From NCBI GenBank assembly GCA_001687465.1, contig LVLI01000191.1, positions 1-36,268 on the forward strand: a DNA stretch of 36,268 nt, given 5' to 3'. The DNA comes from Halocafeteria seosinensis. Its lineage: Eukaryota; Sar; Bigyra; Bicosoecida. Below, piece after piece: positions 21,401 through 34,321 of the stretch. The translations under genes and the position numbers were made by a program. The notes beneath the pieces were generated by a model. It was not told the origin of the DNA, ran no database searches, and saw only the letters and a list, made by a program, of their open reading frames with translations. Every line of letters begins with the position of its first letter. Position 1 is the first letter of the stretch.

Positions 21401-21487
21401 TTTGCCTCTACCACCAGTGTTCTCATCAGCGGCGTTCGTAAAGCGGGCTGTACGGATTGGCCTTTCTAAAGGAGGCGTACTGTCCAT
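18422..21487 (-). CDS. F-box-like / WNK-like protein kinase fusion
   Basis: Intronless, 1021 aa, starting at the ATG of MDSTPP. Residues 1-395 are disordered, basic and serine-rich with an acidic run (about 163-171). Residues 398-442 resemble an F-box helix bundle (VFEFVLEFLDSYHLMHIAPQ, then VCKDWNRIS), suggesting an SCF ubiquitin-ligase link. The kinase domain spans about 475-800 and has a split look, with a low-complexity insert near 565-615. The glycine loop is LTAGGFKEVY: the last loop glycine is K484, while the usual VAIK lysine is Met503 (VAIM). Other catalytic parts are kept: HYDIKLLNFL (D676, N681), ADFG (732-734), PPE (759-761) and DMWNLGLCMFH. A lysine moved into the glycine loop is the hallmark of WNK kinases, so it may be active. 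The family name is inference. Confidence 0.75.
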   Translation of the reverse strand: MDSTPPLERPIRTARFTNAADENTGGRGKKDTQTGGRSQLRKNQPLGVVDENTVNATGGPSVKSQYGRRRRNDTASSSISHDAGDTQQESKVHVSSSKPLRVFSNKGVHWHEARPVQRNYYGKKQTSKDKPTSASNTWKSVVGMEGLSSLLESEEDGHTGDRDGEGEEEEEQNTEKQQDQMTPLVQHRNKERPSLGSLSTTSENSTHSDVAEGLQFTEESHHREDEGRQHKTEETETKLHGHSDKTKVLGVNAPANQLGSKNGLAKQAFSKKFSSAQQKRGSVAKMSRMSMKSARAPSMNQMRRISVGGSAYALPGLANKSVKPPGQNSTSETSEQTKASSSLKDRMSLIGAVKLPGLDVKQTPGNVLTKKPQASTTKTSSLNQETEAQRRDTKRKELSKEESLKVFEFVLEFLDSYHLMHIAPQVCKDWNRISRTLYSWRAAETKHHDFADTSSKPVVPLNTQWYPFLKAFPWGRYLTAGGFKEVYEVWCAALCRMEAVAIMDVETLCAVDNFEMVKAEVQTSCLLSELVRTGKCPHYVEVYQVFPHQYHISAAWWGNEESTNPWQVSAGELSSVYSQHSEKVKSAIESIQGDDSQSSDNPQVAKIPSPPESEKSHYQYIRMELCAQGDMEEFLRMEDGENIDVSYSGQDALSYVFQMAFSLHVAQREIGLCHYDIKLLNFLLRPASEMLNSNDCNNSCVHLRYKIEDANYRLLLPLDCYSKRSNLVKLADFGTADCDSESLGKSVQVHHFTTFENVPPEFLIYGDASTQGFHNDMWNLGLCMFHCFTGAMPYEEILEEVQAPDALIKELEGLWKDKAKLGQRRLSQARKQKSSSNDRTSLYPEEINATFEDVTFLALGEALKSDEEHTLAHTLWRFVVLLGFPGSEEAVHKENPPEFENNPVWRLLRKYILPEESALAKPTRGKKKSNSAVQRCAETYQRDIERFSIVKGSHPLVKKLRSRLEEIPEGENLLYGLLTFSACNRLAGRDVVLHPAFDLYRDEPAEDAVGSGDCSVQIISS

Positions 21488-22156
21488 TATTATGCCTCAG
21501 ATACCTCGAATGCACCCAATGCGCTGCTTAACGGCTGCGGAACACCGATGCCGTCCTTGTTTGGCTCCAGTAGACGCTTTCAATACACGATTGATATCCA
21601 TACTAAGCGGACGAATAGGAACTATTCCAAATATACTGTGTTGAGTGAATGTGCATTATATCTGGTAAGTGCTCGAAGGAAACACAGAACGCGCTCAGCT
21701 CAACTTCACAATTTCCTGCGAATTCATCCTGTAAATTGCAATTTGGAATACAGACTATTATATACTAACACCTGCACGAATTGGGAGACCCCTGTAATAT
21801 TGTTGCATTTGCAAACACTTTTTCTCGTAGAAAAGGGTGCTTAATGAAAACGTCGCATTAAGGAGGGTTGGTTAGGGGTTTCTGCACTTCTGTCATACCG
21901 GGTACCGCTGGTATGTGGATTCCAAGGAACTGAAGAAAGTCTACAAAACAGCAGAGAAAGCCGAGTGTATGCCTTTTGATAGGGCTTGAATGGGGTCCTT
22001 GATGTTCTAATAGTAGTGCAACTAGATACTATCTTCATGTGCAAAAGGAGCTCACTATGCCACCGTCCTCGTGTTTGTATACGACTATCTAGGAAGAATG
22101 CTATCATACATGTATGGCTTACGTATTTCGTGTGATTCAGCGTATGAAACGTCTCA

Positions 22157-22168
22157 CCCTAACCCTAA
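22157..22168. repeat. Two telomere-type CCCTAA units (telo-box-like)
   Basis: Exact double CCCTAA inside an intergenic region. Either a short interstitial telomeric remnant or a telo-box-like promoter element, as described upstream of many plant and algal genes. Function is not shown by sequence alone. Confidence 0.5.
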
Positions 22169-22403
22169 GACAATACTGCATTCCGCTGTAGAGCTTCTGC
22201 AGCAATGAGTTCTTCACGTGTTGCATGTCATACAGGTGCTGTGTTTTTTTACCCACTCTTATTCATTCACAATAAAAGCAAACACCTGTTAAATTTAAAC
22301 AGCAATGACTTTGACCCACAATTATCCCTTGTTAGAGACTTTCGAAGCTAGAACAGGGTAGGTGTGATTCATTGAACACCGTGTGAACCAGGCGTTTGGT
22401 CCG

Positions 22404-22414
22404 TTGGCGCCAAA
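22404..22414. promoter_or_regulatory. E2F/DP-type site
   Basis: TTGGCGCCAAA contains the palindrome TTGGCGCCAA. Its minus-strand reading, TTTGGCGC, fits the E2F consensus TTTSSCGC. It sits 161 bases before the scaffold-protein start and about 920 before the kinase start. Binding is inferred. Confidence 0.4.
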
Positions 22415-22574
22415 CTTTCCGCCGATAATGAGTGCGCACTGCCCACTAGCCTAGTGGCACTAGGTCTATTTTCGTTGCTTGGAGGAATTGCTTTAAGTAG
22501 TGTCTCCTTGTTATCTGATGCAACATCTGTTGCATACATTGAGTGTCTCCCATGAGTGACCTTTCGCGCTTAGG

Positions 22575-25500
22575 ATGAATACCAGTCCCATAAGGAAAGA
22601 CAAACCGACCCACAGTCCAAGCTTTTCTCAAGACGAGGTACTTGGAAAATATGGACCTCCAAGAAAAGCGTACTTTGATGACGACGTCAGATGGGTGGAG
22701 AGGTGGAAAACATTCGCTCCAGAGCTCCACGGGCTGGCAACCGACTTCAAAAAGCAAACTGAGATCATTCGAAGAAATCAACGAAGGGATGCAGGAGAGG
22801 AAAGACTACGCAAAAAGGGACTAGTGAAGCGAGAAAGTCCATATAAGACATTGCAATGGGTGGCTAAAGTGAAAAACACAAAGGCGGAGAAGTTTGCTTC
22901 GAGAAAATTTCATTTTTCTCCTGGTTTCTCGATAGATGAACAGACCGGCCCAGTAAGTCTTCGCTCGGGAAGCATTATTAATTGAATGATCAATTCCACT
23001 CTTCTTTGCTGTCCTGTTCAGATATGGAACCTCTTTGTACCTCCGTCGGTGGCCCAGAGAGAACGGAAAAAGATGGTGTGTGGGAATGTAACGTTGCGGA
23101 ATTGCCAACACCGTTGATCGATATGATATTCTTGTCATGCAGAAAGCCGATAAAGTAGCCATGGGAGTTAAGAGCCTTCAAGAGATTCTTCGAATCCATC
23201 GGGTTAATGCAAGAGTGCCTGATGGCTTTTCGTTGGAAATGCAACTGTCCATATTGCAAGAAAGGTACAAGCAATGGAGACAGAGAGAAGCCCGGAAAAA
23301 TGTCTTCACTCACTTTGAAACCAGCGACAAGAGGCTATACTGGTCAAAGCAGTATCGCACAAAGAGATTACTGCGTCGTTTAGAACTAGGCCTAATGGAG
23401 CAAAATTTTGATGAAGTAGTGATTGCGTGGGAAATGGGCGCTCCGAGGAAGTACATGACTCGCAGAGGTGACACTCCAATTACGGCCATGATTAAAGCGA
23501 AAGCGCATACCCATTTGCCGTTGGCGATTCGATTGGGGTGTGATATTGAACAAAGGGACTTCAACGGAACAACCCCACTAACCCTTGCAGCTCTGCTTAA
23601 CGACCCAGAAACCACGAAGATCTTAATTGACTCTGGCGCAAACGTAAATTCTCTTTCTTGTTTAAGCTACTCGGGGGAAACGGTGAGTCCATTAATGGTC
23701 GCTTCTGCTAACGGTAAAAGCGCACTGAAAGTGGTAGTTGCACTGCTTGAGGCAAACGCTGACGTCAATTTATGCGATAACCGAGGCCGCACTGCCTTAA
23801 TGTATGCTTGTAGATTCAGGTCACAGGGGGTCATCCCACTACTTTTGAGTGAAGGAGCTAACCCAGCACAGGTAGACTTTAGTGGATTCAGCTGCTTTGA
23901 GTGGGTTAGGTGTGCAGCCGCCGAGCGGAAAAAGCGAAAACAGGAGCAGCTTAGTGCAGGAAGCACAGTAAAGAGTGAAGTGACCGCCGTTTCGGAATAC
24001 GCGGTTCCTCTGGATGCGCTTGAATTCCAAATAATGCAAGCACTTCTGTCTGCGGTTCAGAGTGCACTATTGTTTAAACATGTAGCCCAAGAGGAGTCCT
24101 CAGAGACAGCACCCTTCGGTGACATCGCGAAGCTGTTTGAGCAGGGACTTAGCGCTCATGAAGTTTTCAGTAAAATCCAAGATTCAGCAAACAGCAAGAA
24201 CACGGAAGACGCAGATCCCGCTTTAAATATTTGGAAATCTGCCTCTGACCAGCTCAAAAAGGGGACACTTAGCAAGAACTTCAGCAAAGCAACTGATGCT
24301 TTTATGGAGAGTGGTCTTGCGAGTAAGTTGGGTATATCGCAACCATCTGCTGGACACAGACTAGAACAACAGCACCGTGAATCGTTAGATCCTATTATCG
24401 CGCATGATGTAGTAGCAGATACTAACGCTGGTACTAACCTAGACCCAGGGAGAAATAACTCCACGCAGCTAGCAGTCTCTGGACAACACCAGCTACCTTT
24501 CCCACCAAAAAAGGCGGACTTGCCCGAGCATCAGCTCGATATTATTGTGCCGGAGGCAGAAGCATGGCCAAGTAGTCTGGAGTACTTGGAGCAATCCCTT
24601 GGAAAGGAACAGGGAAGCACGTGGCTAGGTTACACCAACAAGCGGAAAAAGAAGACCTCATCTTTGTCATTTGCGGCGCTGTTCTTGGCATCTCATAGTA
24701 GCGCGCTAGTTAGGCAACACGCTCGCCGTCAATTGGAGCTGGGCAGGGTACAAAGACTGGAACGACAGTACGATCCTCTACTGTTCGCCTCAGGGTTGGA
24801 AAGTTTACGAGAGCATCGTGCCCAGGAATTCTCGAGGCGCAAGAAAAGGGCCATAAGACGTCTGAGAATGGAGTTAGAAAAAAATAGGAGAGACAATGAG
24901 GCAGGATCAAAAGAGGATCGTACAAGTAGCGTAGACGATGGATTGAAACTTGTTTCGTCTGGAGCAGTTGACAGGAAGACCGAAGGAATCCTCGGCCGAA
25001 TAGCTGCCGATCTAGAGTTCGGAACATTCATTAATCAGCAATACGGAATAACCGGAGGATTTTACTCGGTGTCAGGAGAGATTGATAGCGACGAAGAAGA
25101 AAAACACGTGTTGAAGGGAGGCGAGAAGTGCGATTATAACCCGGAAGACGAAGCGCGCTTTGTTGATCTGAACACTCACCAAAAGCTCGGAACTCGTAGT
25201 GCCCTCTACCTAACTCAACAGGACTCTCATAGGCATCATCTCTTAAAACCACTACTTCCGAAAGGTCTAACAGAAGGAATACTAATTATGAGAGCTCAAC
25301 TTAGAATCCGCGAAGAGGCTGCTAGGGCGAGGGCAAAGAAAGGCACACTGGAAGTCAGCAACTCTTCGGAAACTCAAGAGCGGAATACAGTCGAAAGCGC
25401 TCAAGAGCTGCTTGTAGAAAAGAAAATGGCCAGAATGGATGCCAAGAATAGCAGCAAAAACTACAAGAGTAATCCATCCGGTATCGCTGCTCTCGAGAGG

Positions 25501-28500
25501 GTGAGAGATGCAAGGCAGCAAAAGCGTCGAAAGCAGGAAAACATGGATAAGTTAGTCGAGTTTCAGAAGGAGCAATCGTCGGAGCATACATGCTGGCCGA
25601 TGATTAGTGATCAAGTTTCCGGCCCACGTAAGACGGGAGCGAAATTGCTTAGAAAAGGCTCTAGTGTCTGGCGAAATCAAGTCGTTGGTGGTTACAGAAA
25701 CACTCGTTCGTTTTCTTTGGAGTCCAAGCCTTCTAAGGAAGCTATAGATACCTCCAACAGCTTGTCCAAAACGGATAGCTTCAGAGCTACGAAAACTGGT
25801 GAGCAGTTCGCTGCAGTGCCCTCAGCTATGAAGCAACATCGGGAAGAATTGTCTACCCAGGTCGCCAAGACCATTCGGTCCCAGCTTCCAGGGTTATTGA
25901 ATGACAAAGAAGCCCTATCCAAGCGGCGAGAGTTGGTTGTAAAGGCAGAGGAATCGGAAGAAGCGGAGAAAAAGCAATTTTCAATGCAGTCTATATTTAA
26001 CGGTAAAACGGAGAGCTCTGAGAGTACGTCGGCGCAAACAGCGCAGCAGCGATGGACGTTGACTGACAAAGTAGTGGACTCGTCAAGTGTTCGCACCGCC
26101 ACTGGGGGGCAGTTCAGAAACATTGCGGCCGAGAGGAAGTCCAAGATACTATTCGACAAGTCACAAGATGAAAAGCGAGAAGAAGACCGCAGAATGGCTA
26201 ATGAGCTTCTAGGCACAAAGAAAACAGAGCATTATTCCAAATTCTCCGACTTGGAGATTGTGAAACTGTATTTAGAAAAGCGTGACTTTGATCAAGCTGA
26301 AGAAATTTTAGAACGGGTGCTGAAGCTTCAACGAGAAAACCTTCCACCACTCCATCCCAGTATAGCGAAAACCCACGAACTCTATGGTAGATTATATCTC
26401 GCCAAAGGGCAATTCAGCGACGCGGCTGAGTTCTTGAGAGACACAATTTCGACGCTCAGGAAACAAGGGGAAAGCGTAGTAAAGGAGGAAGTGTTTGAAT
26501 TAAACATGCTTTTAATGGAAACCTTAAAACTAGCGGGTCAACTGCGCGAACTTCGTGAAGAACTAACCAAGTTTAACCAGGAGCACCGCTCAGCCCGCAC
26601 TCTGCAAGAGGTACAACCAGAATCCCACAAGATAGCTTCTTCGGCAATCATGAAACAACAGAGCCTCCTCATTGAAGAAGCGATAGCGAATGTGAATAGA
26701 CAAATAGATAGAGAGCAGATGGCAAGCGAGGACGGTTGGTACATGCTGCGATGCAACAATGCAAAGGCTCGGCTCTTGAGGCGGACACAACGAGCTAAGT
26801 ATATTGCAGAGCATACAGCCGTCTGGCAAACGTTTCAACGTGCTCTGTACGAGCGTTCCCATGGAGATATCCTTTGGGAGATAGTGGAAGATGATTTGAA
26901 GTATCGGACGCCAGAAGAGTTGGACAATATCGCTTCCAAGGGTGCGAACGAGCTGTTGGGGGACATCGAAAGGGAGCCCGAGAAGTTTGGTGCATCGGCA
27001 ACGGTCGACTCCGATGATTCGGAGGATGAACATACTGACTCTAGCGGGAGGACACACTTTTTGAAAATTAACGCATCTACCTATGAACTTGAAATTTTAC
27101 TGGGAGTGTCCAGATGGAAGTCCCTCGCCGTTCAGTACGCCAAACAATTTGGTATGGAAAAGGAGTTTATGTTCCTTTCGGCAGTCCAAGCCTTACGAAA
27201 ATTACGTACTGACAGACTCGTGCGGGCCACCGAAGAAGATATGGCGAGAGTACTTGTAGCCAGCTCAGATAAAGCGGGAAGCATTTACAAGAACTATATT
27301 GAGAGGGCCAGCTGGCTACATGTGATTCCAGTACATCTACGTCAGGCGGTAGTGGAAGCTATCAGCAGGGTACCTTTAGACACAACGCCTCTTGAAAAAT
27401 GCTATGCTTTGGTTTTCCATCAGATATTCGTGCCAATCTTTCAAGGACAGTTCTGGAACAGTAAGGTCGGGGAGCGTTACAAGCTGGAGAGAAGTCTGAC
27501 ATTGATGCTTCCCACCTGGCCGCTGTCCTTAATTGCTAAGATTGCTGCATCCCAAGACTTCATGAAGAAGATTACATTGATGCAAAAGGTTGTCCGGGGC
27601 CACCTTTTGCGAATCTCGAAAGAACTTGATATTGACAAAGTGTGTGGAAGGCTATCCAGCCGTTTTCCTGGACGGGTCGTTATGCTGAGGTACCTCACCG
27701 ACCAACGCAGACAAGCACGTGAGACCTACAGGGACAGACAGCTGCACCCTGGAGTGAATAAGAAATCTAAGAAGAAGCGTCGAGCACGCCGGGGGAGCAC
27801 GGGCGCTTCGGCATGGTTGGGAGGGATGTCGGACATTTACGAACAAACTAGAAGAAAAGCCAACGAGGAAACACCCGCTACGGAGCCAGAGCACTATGAA
27901 TGGGATTTATCTGGTTACGATGGAATCGATGAGTATGGATATCCATGGAGAATAGACGAGTATGGTTTCGTCAGCTACCTTGATCGTAGTGGTACCGAGT
28001 TCTACATGCAGGAAGACGGAAACTGCTACTTCCTTGATGCAGATAGTAATCCGGTTTATTTCCTTTCTCAGCCCCCAGCTCAAACAGCAGTGACTCAACA
28101 GCCTCTTGAGTATGAAATGAATGCCAACGGTTCAGGTGGATATCTAGAGATTGACGATACCAATGCAGAGGGGAACCACGTTTGGGGTGAGCAAGCGTCT
28201 CTATTTGAAAATGAGACTTACGACAACATGGGTGGTTCTCCATTTGCCAATGAGTTTCAAGAAAGTGAATATGCGCAAAATTCTCAGGATGAATTTTATG
28301 GACAGCTAAATGATCAAGGAGACTCCTTCGTAGGGTTTGCACCGTACAGTGAAGATGAATGCGCTTCTTCTGCATTTGAACTGTCTACAGGTGAACGCGA
28401 ATACGATTCAATGGACGAAGATTTCCAGGCTACCCAAATTCAGCGCGTAGTCAGGGGATTCTTCGCCAGACAGTACACACGCAGACTTCTTCAGTACGTG

Positions 28501-28605
28501 TACTCTAGCTTTTTCGATGATGCCAGCGGGCTGTATTATTATCAAAATAACTTCACCGGAGAAACGTCCTGGTATCCTCCAAGTTTTATTACTGTTCAGT
28601 GGTAG
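22575..28605 (+). CDS. Ankyrin/TPR/RGS-like/IQ/WW multidomain scaffold
   Basis: Three exons, 22575-22952, 23022-23087 and 23143-28605 (1968 aa), with introns of 69 and 55 nt, both phase 0. Ankyrin repeats cover about residues 235-395 (NGTTPLTLAALLNDPETTKI; NRGRTALMYACRF). Residues 400-1180 are charged and mostly disordered or helical. A TPR-like pair lies at about 1181-1256 (YLEKRDFDQAEEILERVLKL; LYGRLYLAKGQFSDAAEFL). Residues about 1463-1588 look like an RGS fold, with KEFMFLSAVQALRKL, then IYKNYIERASWLHVIP and the later IFVPIFQGQFW. IQ motifs lie at about 1625 (MQKVVRGHLLR) and 1914 (IQRVVRGFFARQ), and a WW domain at about 1937-1964 (GLYYYQNNFTGETSWYPP). Aromatic-acidic repeats precede the second IQ. 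The order suggests a calmodulin- and G-protein-linked scaffold; no named orthologue is recognised. Confidence 0.8.
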
Positions 28606-29729
28606 CTGCTGGGGCTAGATTATCAAGGAGTTCTTTCACATTTTTTCGAGCGAGATCGTACGGAGTCTTGCCATCGCTGGGGCGGGCAGTGGACCAAGCA
28701 TCTACGATGAAAGAGGTCACCATTAGAGAGATGTTCGTAATAGTACTTACAAGTTCTTCGCGCTAAGATCAGCCGATTTCTTGTGTAGCGTCTTTATAGC
28801 TTTGCCGAAACCCAATTGGCAGACAAGGTGCTGCAGTAGCCAACAAATGCGTGTCGGCACAAGAGCAAAATAAACGTTGATAATCTTACCATCGGAGTAA
28901 ATCCTCTTTTGTCCTTGGGTGATACTTTTGCCCCTTTGTCTAGAAGAAAACCTATCGCTGAGTACTGCGAAGACGCCAGCGTGTAATACCAGTCAACGGT
29001 TTTATACCGAGACTAACAAACAAAGAGCAGCTTACGGAACCGACGGAGCTGGCAACGTGCAAAGGCGTCCAGCCAGATTGGTTCTGTGCATTAATATCTG
29101 CGCCACCTTCCAGCAGAATATTCATGATCGAAAAGGATCCTCTGCAAAGTATCCACTGTATATTGCCAAGGTCGGAATGTAAACAGACGTCCACGGTACT
29201 AACATTCTGGCAGCTGTATGTAAGGGCCTATTTCCTGAGGCGTTGGGGGAATTCACGAATGCTTCGGAATCGACAAGCAGGCGAACCAGGGCCTCCTCTC
29301 CAAATGCACAGGCGTAGTGTAAGGGTGTGGAGCCATCAGGCCTGAAGTTTCGTTAATGTTGAGTAAACAACCGACGCGATTAGTATAGCAACTGGCTACT
29401 TACGCTTGGCTTTCGACGTCTGCTCCCTGCTCAATGAGCCACTTTGCCACATCTACATGCCCATTCTGGGTAGCTCGAGCAAGAGCCGAAAAACCCATTT
29501 TGTCTTTACTACTTGGATCGAAAACTGTCTTTGCTGGCTTTGCTTCATCTGTCGCCGGCTGCGCCTTGCCTCGTTTCTTGGGCGTTGGTGGTGCTGGAGC
29601 ATGTTCTTTGGCATACTCTTTCAGGGAGCTTAGCCGCCCATAAGCAGCCATTTTAAAAGGGTCAGTACTCGCCATGGGTGAGGGTAGTACGGTGTCCTTG
29701 ACCTTATCCATATGCAGCAAGGACGTCAT
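28589..29729 (-). CDS. Small ankyrin-repeat protein
   Basis: Six exons, read 29729-29404, 29341-29204, 29141-29036, 28964-28890, 28830-28751 and 28676-28589 (270 aa); introns are 59-74 nt with every phase matching. After an N-terminal linker rich in Ala, Pro and Lys, about six ankyrin repeats follow: FSALARATQNGHVDVAKWL, GSTPLHYACAFGEEALVRLL, RPLHTAARIGSFSIMNILL, GWTPLHVASSVGSYSAIGFL, GFTPMHLVCQLGFGKAI and DGKTPYDLARKNVKELL. The introns often cut repeats near the same place, typical of exon-shuffled ankyrin genes. The partner cannot be told; it is probably a cytosolic adaptor. Its stop codon lies inside the coding end of the opposite scaffold gene. Confidence 0.85.
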
Positions 29730-29974
29730 CGTTCTGGCTACAAAACGAGCTTTATTGCAGCGGACTCAGTTCTTTAGTTTCAACCCAAATAACATACTTT
29801 ACTTATATTTTAACTTGGCAAAAATACAACACGCTATCAATAGCACCTGGCAGAAAAAATATTTACATGTATCCTCAACACTTGTACAACCGTTTACCGA
29901 CACTTCACTTCAACCAACCAATAGCAGTAATCACTATGTACATTGAATGACCTACAAACTGCTCCAATGCAATG
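29730..29974. other. Spacer between two minus-strand genes
   Basis: About 245 bases, fairly AT-rich, between the SPATA17 stop and the ankyrin gene start. It should carry the SPATA17 3' end and the ankyrin promoter. No RNA gene or repeat seen. Confidence 0.4.
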
Positions 29975-31644
29975 CTATGATTGATGTAAGGAGTCTTCAC
30001 TGAAGGATTGCAATTCGCGTCCTTCATTGGTAGTCATGATATCCTGTGCCTTTCCCCTTGTGTTCCTCAGCTTGGGGGACTGCTTCCTGACGGACTGTGG
30101 CAATGCGGGATTCAACGCTTGGCGACCATGACGACTCATTACCGTACTCCTGTGTTTGGAAGAGGAGCTGTACGTATTCGCTGTATCAACTTTCGGGGTG
30201 CCCCGACTGTGGCTAAGCCCCGAAGATTGAAGCTGTCGGTAGCTATTCTGAGACTTGACTCGCTCTCGTTCCAGGTCCTCGAACACGCGGTCTGTCTTGT
30301 TGCTTGAAATAAAGTAGGGTTGATGTGGATAACCTACTCGTTTTGTGATGTTTTCGGGTGCATTCTCAAACTCCCTAGTAGACCTAGCGAGCTTCCATGG
30401 TTCTTCAAATGAGCTGGATGATCGAATGGTCCTGTATGGTTTCAGGTCTTCAGGTCTTGAAGTAGGTCTATACGGCTGAGAGGAAATCTGCTGCAACTCG
30501 CTCAAACGTTTCTCCAATTTTTGCTTCTCTTTTTCAGCCTCGTAGGGACTCGATATACGGACGGTTTCAGAAGAACCGGCATACGATCGAGGACTCCGGT
30601 CAGACGTCTGGAACGCGCTCCCTGTGCGCAGCCCGCGAGTCCGCAGGTACCTCTTCACCCCCCTATGGAGGTGGTCCTCGATAGGAACGTTAAATGATGA
30701 GGGAATTTGGTCTGGGTGTTCTGCGTACTGCGGATTGAATACCCCACTTTGTGTTTTCGTGGACATCAAATGATGCAAATGCTGTGTAACTTTGTCAAAT
30801 TCCTCCATCGCTTTCTCCTCCTCGTTTACTAATTTATTCTGCAATAGACACAAGCATATGGAGGAAGTGGCGGCGAAACCTGCGAATGTATGATTCATGC
30901 ACAAACACTTACCTCTATTTGCTCTTGGAGACTGTCCCGTAATGATTTCCTTAGTTCTTCTCCCTTCTCCGTTACCTCAAAAATATACGATCGACGAGCA
31001 TAAAAGTCGTGTACATGTCTCCTTGAGCGATATCCTCTAAAAATCCTTTGAATCATGACAGCGCAAAGATGCCTGAAGTAAGCGAGGCGTTCCCTGTCCC
31101 GTGTAAGTATGATATCGTAACACTGTTTACGAGAGCTGAACCCTCTAAAACATCTTTGTATCTCCATGGCGGCGTAACTGTAAGAATGAGTCAAACACTC
31201 CAAGGGTAACACCTTGCTGAGCGGCTGCAAGAAGCCGATTTCCATCTACAAGCACATACCACTGAAGCAGAATCCTAGCGCGTACGACGGATCCTCTAAA
31301 GTGCCGCTGTATGGTGGTAGCAGCATCTTGTTCGACGTAGTGAAATTCCTCAGCTTCCCTGCAAGACAAAACCAATCTGTCATCCAGGAGCTGAAAAATC
31401 GTACAAAGAGCTATGAAGTTACAACGTACCTTAACCTTTGTTGGAGACTCTGCCGGAACTGCTCCGGTCCCGAGTTCCATAATTTAACAAAGTCAACAAC
31501 TTCTTCCGTCGCAGTATGCCCTCCTTCTCCTCGCCCGTGCCGTTGTCCTTGAACAGAATCTAAGCGCAGCCTGGAAACGTTCTGCTCGACGGAACTTGCA
31601 TCCTCCGGCTGCTGTGCCTCGGGAGCCTCCTTGGTCGCTGGCAT
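29975..31644 (-). CDS. SPATA17: SPATA17-like IQ-motif axonemal protein
   Basis: Calmodulin-binding cilium/flagellum protein. Exons are read 31644-31430, 31358-31260, 31177-30913 and 30838-29975 (480 aa); introns are 71, 82 and 74 nt. Three IQ motifs follow closely: AATTIQRHFRGSVVRARI (about 85), AAMEIQRCFRGFSSRKQ (about 107) and AVMIQRIFRGYRSRRHV (about 145). A helix leads to LHHLMSTKTQSGVFNPQY (about 214-231), the counterpart of the SPATA17 block MHYLLSTKQIPGIYNSPF, which decides the family. The remaining C-terminal half is basic and serine-rich. The ATG at 31644 is used. A second ATG at 31807 opens another frame that could only join through an intron I cannot find. The gene is divergent from TTLL9, another cilium gene. 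Confidence 0.85.
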
Positions 31645-31961
31645 GCTCTGGGCTACTCGTTAACGGTAAAGCCTGGTCGCGATGCTCATCAAGTTGAAGT
31701 TCGTTTATGCAGGGTTTTATGCGCATCAAACTAACAGACTGTATACTATCAAACGTGGAGGGACTATCAGTTGTAATTGCGGACGCACTTTGCCTGTTGT
31801 GGGGCATTGATTAACGACATTCAGCCTCACAAATGAGAAAATTGAAGTTCACAAGGGTACGACAAGTAGAACATTCTCTTGTATTGTTGATGCATGGGTG
31901 CATGATTGTCTCTTCGACTAGACGATAAGGTGAAATAGTCCATAAGACGTCCCCTGGTAAA
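31645..31961. promoter_or_regulatory. Shared SPATA17/TTLL9 intergenic region
   Basis: This 317-base head-to-head gap (154 if SPATA17 begins at 31807) must serve two cilium genes. It contains an inverted repeat, ATGCA TGGG TGCAT (31890-31903). No canonical RFX X-box was found by eye. Confidence 0.45.

Positions 31962-34321
<2,360 letters not shown>

Larger units (their letters stand above)
21488..22574. promoter_or_regulatory. Long divergent intergenic region
   Basis: This 1087-base gap lies between two divergently transcribed genes. ORFs within it look random in composition and none could be joined into a gene. Visible short sites are CCCTAACCCTAA (22157-22168) and TTGGCGCCAAA (22404-22414). 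It is likely a two-way promoter plus 5'UTRs. Confidence 0.4.

Noticed and set aside
18422-21487. Pseudokinase call from the missing VAIK lysine
   Set aside because: The loop lysine at the WNK position and the intact HYD, Asn and DFG residues make activity plausible.
21841-22107. 88-residue minus-strand frame with an ATG
   Set aside because: Composition looks random, no splice partner or motif is visible, and it lies in a probable promoter/UTR.
31645-31961. RFX X-box in the SPATA17/TTLL9 promoter
   Set aside because: No stretch fits the paired half-site consensus; the best inverted repeat has the wrong sequence.
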